A stretch of DNA of 53,228 bases from Candidatus Peribacteria bacterium (GTDB lineage Bacteria > Patescibacteriota > Gracilibacteria > Peribacterales > Peribacteraceae): the NCBI GenBank assembly GCA_028286915.1, contig JAQBQQ010000019.1, forward strand, positions 1-53,228, written 5' to 3'. Shown piece by piece: positions 27,719 through 36,416 of this stretch. Made by a program: the position numbers and the translations under genes. Below the pieces are notes generated by a model. That model ran no database searches and was not told where the DNA came from. It worked only from the letters and a program-made list of their open reading frames with translations. The stretch's first letter is position 1. Every line of letters begins with the position of its first letter.

Positions 27719-27792
27719 CTTTATAAAGTATTATGGGATATGTATTATGGGAATTTCCATACTACATACTACATTCCCCCTACCCCATACGT
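27719..27792. repeat. Degenerate heptamer arms in inverted orientation
   Basis: ATGGGAT ATGTATT ATGGGAA / TTTCCAT ACTACAT ACTACAT TCCCCCT ACCCCAT ACGTATG. Confidence 0.7.
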
Positions 27793-27978
27793 ATGGAACT
27801 AGAACACACCTTTGCCTGTCCGTATTGTGGCGATACCGTGTCCGTCCTGCTGGACCTGTCCAATGACGGGGACCATAACTATGTGGAAGATTGCGAAACG
27901 TGCTGTAACCCTATTGAGCTGTTTTTCAGTGTCCGTAACGGCACTATGATCACTTTTGATGCGGATGTGGTGACGTAA
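27793..27978 (+). CDS. CPXCG-motif cysteine-rich (zinc-ribbon-like) protein
   Basis: MELEHTFACPYCGDTVSVLLDLSNDGDHNYVEDCETCCNPIEL. Confidence 0.88.
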   Translation: MELEHTFACPYCGDTVSVLLDLSNDGDHNYVEDCETCCNPIELFFSVRNGTMITFDADVVT

Positions 27979-28039
27979 AGTGCTGCTGTTTTCATGCCTG
28001 GCTTGTTATTAGTTTATTTCTCTCGATTATTTTGAATTA

Positions 28040-28059
28040 AGTATTGCAATTGTAATACT
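28040..28059. promoter_or_regulatory. Imperfect palindrome upstream of cspA/fur-like genes (possible operator)
   Basis: AGTATTGCAATTGTAATACT, an 18/20 palindrome. Confidence 0.35.
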
Positions 28060-28138
28060 ATTGCATTAATATACGCGTGGATTATGAGGCCGGGTAGCCG
28101 CCCATCCTCAAAAATCCATTTTTCTTCCCACTTTTTTT

Positions 28139-28336
28139 ATGGCAAACGGCGTTATCAAAAAGAAAATGCAGGACAAGGGTTTCGGTTTTATTTCCATGGA
28201 AGGTGCCAGCGATATCTTCTTCCATATCTCCGCTACAGACGGACAGTTTGACTCGCTCCGCGAAGGACAGGCTGTAACGTTTGATATCGAAGATAGCCCA
28301 AAGGGCAGCCGCGCAATCAATGTGCAGGTAGCGTAA
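28139..28336 (+). CDS. Cold-shock protein
   Basis: MANGVIKKKMQDKGFGFISMEGASDIFFHISATDGQFDSLREGQAVTFDIEDSPKGSRAINV. Confidence 0.95.
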   Translation: MANGVIKKKMQDKGFGFISMEGASDIFFHISATDGQFDSLREGQAVTFDIEDSPKGSRAINVQVA

Positions 28337-28358
28337 TAACTCTTTCATCATAGAAGAC

Positions 28359-28784
28359 ATGAATACCACTTCTTCTATTGCTCACCTACTAAAAGCGCAG
28401 GGGTTGCGCGATACGCAGCCCCGGCGCATGGTGATGCAGGCACTCATCCACATACAATCCCCCGCCTCACCGTACGACATCCAGAAATGGATCACCGCAC
28501 AGGAAAACACGATCAATACCGTGACCGTCTACCGCGTGCTGGAAGTATTTGAATCACTCGGACTCGTGCACCGCCACCCCAGTAGCGGGCTTTATTTCCC
28601 ATGCTCCATCCCGGAGATAAAGGGTCATCATGGTTTTTTACATTGCACCAAGTGCCATCTTGTTGAAGAGTTTCATAATCCGGAACTGTGTGTCATAGAA
28701 AATGCCATCGCCAAAAAGGCAGGATTCAAAGCAAAAAATCATCTGAGTGAGATTGTGGGAGTGTGCAAAGGGTGCGTATTGTAA
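28359..28784 (+). CDS. Fur-family transcriptional regulator
   Basis: LRDTQPRRMVMQALIHIQSPASPYDIQKWI, TVTVYRVLEVFESLGLVHR, GHHGFLHCTKCHLVEEF. Confidence 0.92.
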   Translation: MNTTSSIAHLLKAQGLRDTQPRRMVMQALIHIQSPASPYDIQKWITAQENTINTVTVYRVLEVFESLGLVHRHPSSGLYFPCSIPEIKGHHGFLHCTKCHLVEEFHNPELCVIENAIAKKAGFKAKNHLSEIVGVCKGCVL

Positions 28785-28946
28785 TTGAAAATTGAGAATG
28801 ACAGATCTCCGCTCTTCATCAAAACGATATCTGTATGGTTAATAGGGGAAAGATGCCATTCACTTTGAATTCGAATACTAATACTTTTCAAGCATATACG
28901 CTGCAGGTTAAGAGATTATTTGAACACAATGCGTTAGTATTGCTTC

Positions 28947-30731
28947 ATGCCTGCCGAAAAAAAGAAGCGTGCATCACTTGGCCGTATATTTCTTACATAT
29001 CTGCGCATTGCGCGGCGGTACCCTTGGTCCGGAATTCTTGTATTCCTCTGCTACGGCATTGGCGTCATAATGGGCGACATTCTGCTGAAGTATTATTATA
29101 AGCTGATATTTGACCGCATTGCCGGCGTGGATCCGCATCAGATTGCATGGATGGACTTAAAGCCGCTGTTTCTCATGGTGGTATTTTTCATCATCACCTT
29201 TAATCTTTTTTTCCGCATTGCGGATTTTTGTATCGTCTATCTGCAGTCCAACATGATGCGTGAACTGCAGAATTATGCGCTGGAAAAACTGCAGCGTCAC
29301 TCCTATAACTTTTTCGTCGGCAGTTTTACCGGCGGACTGGTGGCCAAAGTAAAACGCTTCACGCGTGCGTTTGAAACCATTCATGACAAACTTGTCTTTA
29401 ATTTCTGGTTTACCGGGCTGAATCTTATTGGCGTTTTTATAGTGCTGCTGATTACCATTCCATTCCTTGCGTGGTTCTTCGCCCTCTGGTGTGTTGCGTA
29501 CCTTGTAGTAACGACTCTCTTTGTACGGTACCGGATGCGCTACGACCTGCTGGAAGCCGAAGCCGATTCCGCTGTTACGGGACAGCTGGCGGATATCATC
29601 ACCAATATTTTAAACCTGAAAGTTTTTACATCCGGCAAACGTGAGCTGCAACATTTTGCCGGATACACGCAAAACGAATACAAAGCCCGCACGCGTGCCT
29701 GGTACCTGGGAAACAGCTTCTACGCTTTGCAGGCGACTGCCATGGGTATTCTGGAAATTGTCGGTATCTATACGACACTGCATTTATGGCTGGACGGGAA
29801 AATTACAGCCGGTACCGTCATCTTGGTGCAGACATATTTTACGACTGTGAGCATGAAGATATGGGAAATAGGCCGGGCGCTGGGTGACACATTCAAAGCC
29901 TTATCCGATGCCGAAGAAATGGTTTCTATTCTGGAGCTCCCGCTGGAAGTGCAGGACCCGGCTGTGCCCAAAAAGTCCCGCATGAAGAAAGGACACATCG
30001 CCTTTAAAAAATCTTCCTTCGGTTACAGCACGCAAAAAAATGTGTTTGATGCATTCACTCTGGATATTCCGGCCGGACAACGAGTAGGAATTGTGGGTCA
30101 TTCGGGCGCCGGTAAATCCACACTGTTCAAATTACTTTTAAGATTTCTGGATGTTACCGGCGGCAGCATTACTGTCGACGGACAGGATATCCGCACCGTC
30201 ACACAGGATGATTTGCGGACATGCATGAGCTATGTGCCGCAGGATCCTATTTTGTTCCACCGGAGTCTTTTAGAAAATATCGCCTATGCCAGAGCCGGCG
30301 CAACACCGGAGGAAGTAATGGAGGCTGCCAGGCGCGCTCATGCCCATGATTTTATAGAAAGTCTGCCGGCGGGTTACGACACTCTTGTCGGTGAGCGCGG
30401 TGTAAAACTGTCCGGCGGCGAGCGCCAGCGTATTGCCATAGCACGGGCAACGCTTAAAAACGCACCGATTCTTTTACTGGATGAAGCCACGAGCTCGCTG
30501 GATTCACTCAGTGAAAAATATGTACAGGAACAACTGGCGGAATTAATGCGAGGCCGCACCACGCTGGCCATTGCCCACCGCATTTCCACCATCCGCCAGA
30601 TGGACCGTATTCTGGTTATGGACAAAGGCGCCATTACGGAAGACGGCACGCACGATGAACTGCTGACAAAAAACGGGACGTACGCATCACTCTGGATGCA
30701 TCAATCACAGGGATTTTTGACAGAGGAATGA
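28947..30731 (+). CDS. ABC transporter, fused permease/ATPase (ABCB/MsbA type)
   Basis: TM half followed by GIVGHSGAGKSTLFKLLLRF, KLSGGERQRIAIARATLKNAPILLLDEATSSLDS. Confidence 0.95.
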   Translation: MPAEKKKRASLGRIFLTYLRIARRYPWSGILVFLCYGIGVIMGDILLKYYYKLIFDRIAGVDPHQIAWMDLKPLFLMVVFFIITFNLFFRIADFCIVYLQSNMMRELQNYALEKLQRHSYNFFVGSFTGGLVAKVKRFTRAFETIHDKLVFNFWFTGLNLIGVFIVLLITIPFLAWFFALWCVAYLVVTTLFVRYRMRYDLLEAEADSAVTGQLADIITNILNLKVFTSGKRELQHFAGYTQNEYKARTRAWYLGNSFYALQATAMGILEIVGIYTTLHLWLDGKITAGTVILVQTYFTTVSMKIWEIGRALGDTFKALSDAEEMVSILELPLEVQDPAVPKKSRMKKGHIAFKKSSFGYSTQKNVFDAFTLDIPAGQRVGIVGHSGAGKSTLFKLLLRFLDVTGGSITVDGQDIRTVTQDDLRTCMSYVPQDPILFHRSLLENIAYARAGATPEEVMEAARRAHAHDFIESLPAGYDTLVGERGVKLSGGERQRIAIARATLKNAPILLLDEATSSLDSLSEKYVQEQLAELMRGRTTLAIAHRISTIRQMDRILVMDKGAITEDGTHDELLTKNGTYASLWMHQSQGFLTEE

Positions 30732-30738
30732 TGGATGA

Positions 30739-30771
30739 ACAAAAACCGCCTCCACCCGAACAGAGTGGAGG
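30739..30771 (-). terminator. Minus-strand intrinsic terminator-like hairpin
   Basis: Minus strand: CCTCCAC-tctgttcgg-GTGGAGG, then CGGTTTTT. Confidence 0.65.
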
Positions 30772-30874
30772 AGAATGTTCTCTAGCCGTAATATCAGCGC
30801 CATGCCGCCCAACCGAGCACGGCGAGCAGAATGACGAAGAGAAGCTTCCTGGTGAATGAATAACTGAGACTATG

Positions 30875-30904
30875 CCGCTTTCCCTTCGGGGAAGGCGGTT
30901 TTTT
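30875..30904 (+). terminator. Intrinsic terminator with UUCG loop
   Basis: CCGCTTTCCC-TTCG-GGGAAGGCGG followed by TTTTTT. Confidence 0.85.
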
Positions 30905-30992
30905 GTTCTATCTGGTAGAAATATATTAGAGCTATATCTTGATGGTTTGCTTAAACCTAAGCCAAAAACTTTGGTTGTACCTATTGATTTTA

Positions 30993-31020
30993 TTGACAGT
31001 ATTTTATATTATTATATAAT
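30993..31020 (+). promoter_or_regulatory. Consensus sigma70 promoter
   Basis: TTGACA (30993-30998), 16-nt spacer, TATAAT (31015-31020). Confidence 0.8.
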
Positions 31021-31072
31021 AGTAATTAAGTCTATTTACCCTGTTCTTTTAGGCAATGTCTGAGGTCTGAAC

Positions 31073-31333
31073 ATGACGGAGATCATGATCACCCCGCTCG
31101 TCGCAAGGATCACCAAGACCGTCGGCCGCCGCCGAGGCCACGTCAACTCCCGGCAGGTCGGATGTCTCACTAAGGTGAGGCAACACACCCGAGGGAGCAG
31201 GGTGACCCCCGGCCAGATCAACCTCCTCGCGTCGCGCGACGAATGGGAAGAGATCGCGGATCGGCTGGAAACCCGCCGCCCCCGAGGCGGCATGAATGCG
31301 GTCCGGCTGAGCTTCTACAAGAACGGAATGTAG
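31073..31333 (+). CDS. Small basic protein of unknown function, GC3-rich outlier
   Basis: Consensus promoter upstream, SD-like GAGGT before ATG, strongly C/G-ending codons, hairpins downstream. Confidence 0.65.
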   Translation: MTEIMITPLVARITKTVGRRRGHVNSRQVGCLTKVRQHTRGSRVTPGQINLLASRDEWEEIADRLETRRPRGGMNAVRLSFYKNGM

Positions 31334-31340
31334 ACTTCCC

Positions 31341-31394
31341 GCCCGAAACGTTCGGGCAACCGGCCGCTCGCACATCTGTGCGAAGCGGCCGTTT
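31341..31394 (+). terminator. Two tandem hairpins downstream of the 31073 gene
   Basis: GCCCGAA-acg-TTCGGGC, then CGGCCGCTCGCAC-atct-GTGCGaAGCGGCCG. Confidence 0.7.
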
Positions 31395-31462
31395 CAATAT
31401 GCACTATAAAAATTTATCTCATACGATTGTACGACGCCGACAAAACGCAGTATTCTTTCCCC

Positions 31463-32659
31463 ATGAAACCACGCCATTTTTCTCTTGTCGCATTTACCGC
31501 CATCAGCCTTGTTTTTACCATGCCTTCTATTTTGCAGGCACAGAACGATCCATTGAACTCATCCTCAGCCGACAATGCATCAGCGGCGCTAAGCCAGCCC
31601 AAGAGTGAATTCGAACGCGGCAAAGTATTGGCCATTACCAAGGAAGTGCCCGACAATTTTGCAGGGATCGACCGTACGGTACAAACGGTCCATATAAAAA
31701 TAACGGCAGGGCCGGATACAGGAAAAGAGTTCGATTTGGAAAATGGAGTTCTGGGCAACCGTAATGATATGCGCCTGAGCGTAGGTGAAACAGTAGTTTT
31801 GGAAAAGCTGGAAAAATCCGATGGAAATATTGAATATCAGGTACGTGAAAAATACCGTCTGCCAGCCGTCCTCTATCTTGGACTTTTCTTCGTCGTTCTT
31901 GCATTCGCATTCGGCGGCATTACCGGCCTTACCTCGTTGCTCGGGCTGGTAGTGAGCGTGTTTATACTCATGTTCTTTGTGATACCAAAAATTGTAGCCG
32001 GCTCCGATCCTCTTACCGTGTGCCTCATTGCCTCTTTCGCCATTGCCTGCACATCGCTATATCTGGCACACGGCTTTCATAAGCGCACGACTGTAGCTCT
32101 TATCAGCACCCTCGTAACGCTTGCTATCTCCGCCATTCTGGCCGTGTCATTCGTGCATATTGCCAAGCTGTTTGGCATGGGCAGCGAGGAATCCATGTTC
32201 CTGCAGTACGGCGTGCTGGACAAAGTGGATCTGCGCGGGCTGCTGCTGGGCGGTATTATTATCGGCTGTCTGGGCGTACTGGATGATGTGACCACGGCGC
32301 AAACCGCGGCCATAGATGAAATCGGCAAAGCCAACCCCAATATGTCGTATCATGATTTACGCAAGGCAGGCATGTCCGTCGGCAAAGAGCATATTGCCTC
32401 ACTTATTAACACACTCGCACTCGCGTACGTGGGCGCCTCACTTCCGCTGCTTTTACTGTTCAAAGTACAGGCCGATTCACCCGCGTGGGTTGTGCTCAAC
32501 AGTGAATTTTTGGCCGAAGAAATTATCCGCACGCTGGTGGGAAGTTCCACGCTTCTGTTTGCCGTGCCTATCTCCACCTGGCTCGCCGCTTATCTACTGC
32601 GGAATGACCGGAATAAAAAATTTGAAGGACGCGGGCATTCGCATCATCATGGACATTGA
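31463..32659 (+). CDS. YibE/F-family membrane protein
   Basis: GITGLTSLLGLVVSVFILMFFVIPKI, GCLGVLDDVTTAQTAAIDEI, ASLINTLALAYVGASLPLLLLF. Confidence 0.92.
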   Translation: MKPRHFSLVAFTAISLVFTMPSILQAQNDPLNSSSADNASAALSQPKSEFERGKVLAITKEVPDNFAGIDRTVQTVHIKITAGPDTGKEFDLENGVLGNRNDMRLSVGETVVLEKLEKSDGNIEYQVREKYRLPAVLYLGLFFVVLAFAFGGITGLTSLLGLVVSVFILMFFVIPKIVAGSDPLTVCLIASFAIACTSLYLAHGFHKRTTVALISTLVTLAISAILAVSFVHIAKLFGMGSEESMFLQYGVLDKVDLRGLLLGGIIIGCLGVLDDVTTAQTAAIDEIGKANPNMSYHDLRKAGMSVGKEHIASLINTLALAYVGASLPLLLLFKVQADSPAWVVLNSEFLAEEIIRTLVGSSTLLFAVPISTWLAAYLLRNDRNKKFEGRGHSHHHGH

Positions 32660-32698
32660 GGTGAAGTATGTAGTACGTAGTAAGTAGTATGTAGTAAG
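32657..32698 (+). repeat. Heptamer array after the yibE/F gene (TAGTACG TAGTAAG TAGTATG TAGTAAG)
   Basis: TGAGGTG AAGTATG TAGTACG TAGTAAG TAGTATG TAGTAAG, phased with the TGA stop. Confidence 0.93.
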
Positions 32699-32835
32699 AA
32701 TATTTTTAATTTTCACTTCCATTTTATGACCGGCATTTTTGATTTTGATGGCGAATATACTGAAATAAAAACAACACCCGCGGACAACAACCCACTCTGT
32801 TTTATAAAAATTTTTCACGATCAACAGGACTAACC

Positions 32836-32899
32836 CTTAATACTTAATACTTAATACTTAATACTTAATACTTAATACTTAATACTTAATACGTATTCA
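32836..32899 (-). repeat. Eight perfect heptamers after the copCD-like gene (minus-strand TATTAAG)
   Basis: CTTAATA x8 on the plus strand (32836-32891), then CGTATTCA up to the stop codon. Confidence 0.97.
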
Positions 32900-35758
32900 T
32901 TCCACCTTTAGCAAAAACTTCACCGGATGAATGACGCCTTTATCATTAAATTCAGCGAAGACGGCATATGTTCCGGCAACGGGGAATGCAACAGTGACAT
33001 GTATATCCGGGCCGAACGAATCCGGCAGGTAACCGTGCAATTTTTCGGCTGGCGTTGCCAGGAGGTTGTCTGGAAAATTCGGCAGCAAGTAGCCGTGCGT
33101 ATGCTGGAACTGACGGAGCGTGGTATCTAGTACGGCCAGGTGCATGGCGGCACTTAAATATGGCTGCAGACTGGTGACAGGTTTGCCGTCGCGCTCCATG
33201 TGATACGCCATATCCACCGGTTTGCCGGCACGAATATGCGCGGGCGCCGTAAGAGCAATGGTATAACCATGCAGCTCTTTGGTGCGTGAAAAATCCGGTT
33301 GTGCCTGGGTTACAACATGCGTAGAACCGCTGACAGACACGTAGAATAGTTTACGAATCAATTGAGACCGGACAGTGGCATCCACGGCGACCATGTATTC
33401 ACCTGCGCGTGGGAACGTGTACGCCAATGGAAACGTGGCCCGCTGCTTCATATCGGCCGTCACCGATGTTTGATCCTCCACATGTACGTGATTGAAGACG
33501 CCGAAATCCTGGCTAATGACAATAATATGCAGAATGCGATCATGATCGCGGCTCAGGTCCGTGACCGGTTTGCCCGCGCTGTCGCGGACAGAAAATTGCC
33601 AGGCAACCGGCTTGCCGGCCACAGGTTCCGGCGTATCGGTAATCATGGAAATGGCCGCGTCTGACGGACGCGTGAAATAGGCGTATTCATTTTGATACGG
33701 AAAATGAAACGCACCGGCACCCATGCCGGTCATGCAACCCGGCAATGCCAGTGCGGATGTCGCCAGCCCGTCGCGCATGGGAACACTCTCGTGCCACAGG
33801 TGACCGTTCTGTTCACACTGCCGCTGGAACGGTGTCATCATACTATGATGGTGCAACATGTAAGCCACATACGTAAAAAGAATAACCTGCACGGCGACGG
33901 CCAGTATGCATGGACCCGGCGGCAAAAGGATGAGGGAACCGAATGCGGATTGATTTTTATGATCAATTTTTGTATTCAATTTTTTACTCTTACAATAAAG
34001 ATATAAAGCCAGAAAAAATAAAACTAAAGCACTAGCGATAGATACCGGCAACAGGCCGCCATCAGTATGGGTAAAGTGGGCAGGAAAGAGCGATGCGGTA
34101 TCCACGGTAAAATGTCCGACTACGTCATACTCACCGCTGCGCTGGCCGGTGACATTCACCGTCCATACGCCGGCCGGCGATAATGATGCAACCGGGAAGA
34201 CGTACTCGCCCGGCGCGCGCTCCACCGCCGCCACCGCAATCGGCCCGACATTGGCATTTGTATTGGTAAGCGAGACTGCGAGTGAGGTGGTATCTATGAG
34301 TTGATGCTTTGCATCCTGCAGAGACACCATAAGCGACGATTCTTCCAGCGGATGTCTGGTGAGCAATACCGTCCCCGGCAATGAAGCACTCGTAAGGACA
34401 TCGTACGACGGAGGGGAAACCGGCGGCGTGGTGATAATTAAAAAGCCGGAAATGGTGAGCACTGCAGCACCAAGAATGCTTTCGGTAAGCAGCGTAAACG
34501 GCAGAGATATCCATCGTTCGGATGGTTTGGTAACAACGCCATTCGCCATGGCAACGGCTTCGGCATCAGTATAAAAAATATGATACATACGGATGCCAAG
34601 CAGCGCGAATGCAAATACGGTGAGCACAGCGCACTGCATACCCCAGTGCGTGGCCAAAAGATTGTGCAGCGACTTTAGGTGCAGCCAGACGATGTAACTG
34701 CCGGTCACGCCTCCAATGGCCAGCGCAACGGAGATAAGCATGGATAACCGGGTAAGAAGCGTGGCAGTGAGCCTGCTGTCTTTGGAGAGCGCCAGTGCCG
34801 GCAGCACAATACCGACAAACACGGCAACGGAGCCGATCCACACATCTTTTCCGGCCACATGTACAAAGTTTATGAAAACAGACAACAGCGGATGAAATGA
34901 CGAAGCGGCGGCATGGCTGATGTAGGCGCGCACATAGAGCATGACCAGAATACCAACGGCAATGCCGGTCCACGAAACAGTACGTATACGTTTTTGCCTG
35001 GAGCCGATGAAAAAAAACGGAATCAGCAACAAGATGGCGAGTATGCCGCGCACCAAGGCGGCGCCACCGGCAGACGTGGAACTGTATGTCCCAACCGCCG
35101 ATGCAAAACTGAAGGCATTTGCGGCGCGCAAGTCATTGGCTCCAATAGTAATAGTAAACGCCGTACCAACGACAATCATGCCGATGGACAGGAACGCCAG
35201 CCGTCTGCCGTGCTTTGCTACACGCATCCGTACGTCTTCCGGAGTGGGCCGCATGAGCCAGAGCAGACAGGCAAGAATGCCAACTAATAGTGATTGTCCG
35301 AAGAGTTCTACAACAATGGCGCTGCCTTCGTCGTAGCGGGTTTCGTGCCGTATCTGGAACCGGGCGTTGCCGCCAAGTGGCGTGGTATCCGATACTGTGC
35401 CAACCGAAAAACCGTACGCGCCGTTGGTAAAGTGACCGTCATCAGCAGAAACAACCTGCCAGGAAACAGTATACGTTCCGGTACCGGTACTACTGATTGG
35501 TGCCGTCAAACGCCGCGGCTCGCCGGGACTGACGGTTACCTGCAGGCGCGTACTTTCACCCTGTGGCGTAAACAGCATTATACTGCTGGCTGCAGGTTCA
35601 ATGCGCTCGCTAAAATCTATGGTTACGTTTGACGGCATGGCGGCCACGACAGATGTTGCCTCCGGCTGATACGCAACAGGCGTCGCATGAGCGGATGCGC
35701 GTCCGGCCCAGAGGCCGGAACCCATGACAGCCAAGGATACAAGCAATACACGTATCAT
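32897..35758 (-). CDS. CopC-CopD fusion with two extra C-terminal YtkA-like domains (putative)
   Basis: N-terminal CopC (SAHATPVAYQPEATSVVAAMPSNVTIDFSERIEPAASSIMLFT), CopD TM region, then two AGKPV...H/HxH...AGxY segments. Confidence 0.85.
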   Translation of the reverse strand: MIRVLLVSLAVMGSGLWAGRASAHATPVAYQPEATSVVAAMPSNVTIDFSERIEPAASSIMLFTPQGESTRLQVTVSPGEPRRLTAPISSTGTGTYTVSWQVVSADDGHFTNGAYGFSVGTVSDTTPLGGNARFQIRHETRYDEGSAIVVELFGQSLLVGILACLLWLMRPTPEDVRMRVAKHGRRLAFLSIGMIVVGTAFTITIGANDLRAANAFSFASAVGTYSSTSAGGAALVRGILAILLLIPFFFIGSRQKRIRTVSWTGIAVGILVMLYVRAYISHAAASSFHPLLSVFINFVHVAGKDVWIGSVAVFVGIVLPALALSKDSRLTATLLTRLSMLISVALAIGGVTGSYIVWLHLKSLHNLLATHWGMQCAVLTVFAFALLGIRMYHIFYTDAEAVAMANGVVTKPSERWISLPFTLLTESILGAAVLTISGFLIITTPPVSPPSYDVLTSASLPGTVLLTRHPLEESSLMVSLQDAKHQLIDTTSLAVSLTNTNANVGPIAVAAVERAPGEYVFPVASLSPAGVWTVNVTGQRSGEYDVVGHFTVDTASLFPAHFTHTDGGLLPVSIASALVLFFLALYLYCKSKKLNTKIDHKNQSAFGSLILLPPGPCILAVAVQVILFTYVAYMLHHHSMMTPFQRQCEQNGHLWHESVPMRDGLATSALALPGCMTGMGAGAFHFPYQNEYAYFTRPSDAAISMITDTPEPVAGKPVAWQFSVRDSAGKPVTDLSRDHDRILHIIVISQDFGVFNHVHVEDQTSVTADMKQRATFPLAYTFPRAGEYMVAVDATVRSQLIRKLFYVSVSGSTHVVTQAQPDFSRTKELHGYTIALTAPAHIRAGKPVDMAYHMERDGKPVTSLQPYLSAAMHLAVLDTTLRQFQHTHGYLLPNFPDNLLATPAEKLHGYLPDSFGPDIHVTVAFPVAGTYAVFAEFNDKGVIHPVKFLLKVE

Positions 35759-36285
35759 GATTGTTTTTTGCGCGAAAATAACAGATCGTAGAACAGGTAC
35801 AGCGGAATCCAGCACGCCAGAATAACGGCACCGATTAATAAAATTTCGCGGATACCGAATTGCCAGCCGCCGCCGACCGGGATAGGAAAGGACGCATCAA
35901 CAGTTTTACCGTTCTGCAAAACATACTCCACCAATAACGTATATGTCCCCGGTTTTTCAAACGAATAACCCATGAGTGTCCGCCCGGTGTCCGGACTGGT
36001 TCGCACCGTCTCCTGGTGCTCTCTGTGCGAGCCGAGCTTCAGCTCCACATCAATATGATGGAAATCGACCGCCGGATAGGGGAGCTTGTCTTCCAGTAAA
36101 AAGAAATCAAACACCACCCGCTGATGCGGCTGCAGCGTAATAGCATCGTACCCGATGTCTATAAGATAGTTATCCACCGCCTTCTCCAGTGACTGACCGT
36201 AGCTGTGGGCACCTGCCACAGAAAGGAAACTCACATTCATGATGGCAATGCAGCCGATGAGAAATGATCGGGAGTAATTGAGCAT
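35755..36285 (-). CDS. Membrane-anchored extracytoplasmic protein of unknown function
   Basis: Signal peptide, beta-rich domain, C-terminal TM (EILLIGAVILACWIPLYLFYDLLFSRKKQS); 4-nt overlap with the CopCD gene. Confidence 0.75.
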   Translation of the reverse strand: MLNYSRSFLIGCIAIMNVSFLSVAGAHSYGQSLEKAVDNYLIDIGYDAITLQPHQRVVFDFFLLEDKLPYPAVDFHHIDVELKLGSHREHQETVRTSPDTGRTLMGYSFEKPGTYTLLVEYVLQNGKTVDASFPIPVGGGWQFGIREILLIGAVILACWIPLYLFYDLLFSRKKQS

Positions 36286-36344
36286 TACCTGCCTATTGAA
36301 GCATGGAGCGGGGGTTTATAAAAGAAGGTAACGCTCAAAATAGC

Positions 36345-36380
36345 CATGGTAGCCGGGGAATTAATTCCCCGGCTACCATG
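36345..36380. repeat. 36-bp perfect palindrome
   Basis: CATGGTAGCCGGGGAATTAATTCCCCGGCTACCATG. Confidence 0.97.
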
Positions 36381-36416
36381 AGCGCCAGGGATCGGCGTGC
36401 CAGTTGGTAAAGTAAC

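Noticed and set aside
30872-31063. 63-aa ORF MPLSLRGRRFF...
   Set aside because: Starts inside a terminator hairpin and runs through the AT-rich promoter region of the 31073 gene.
34913-35336. Overlapping plus-strand ORFs within the CopC/CopD gene
   Set aside because: Antisense shadows; hydrophilic, biased composition, no initiation signal.
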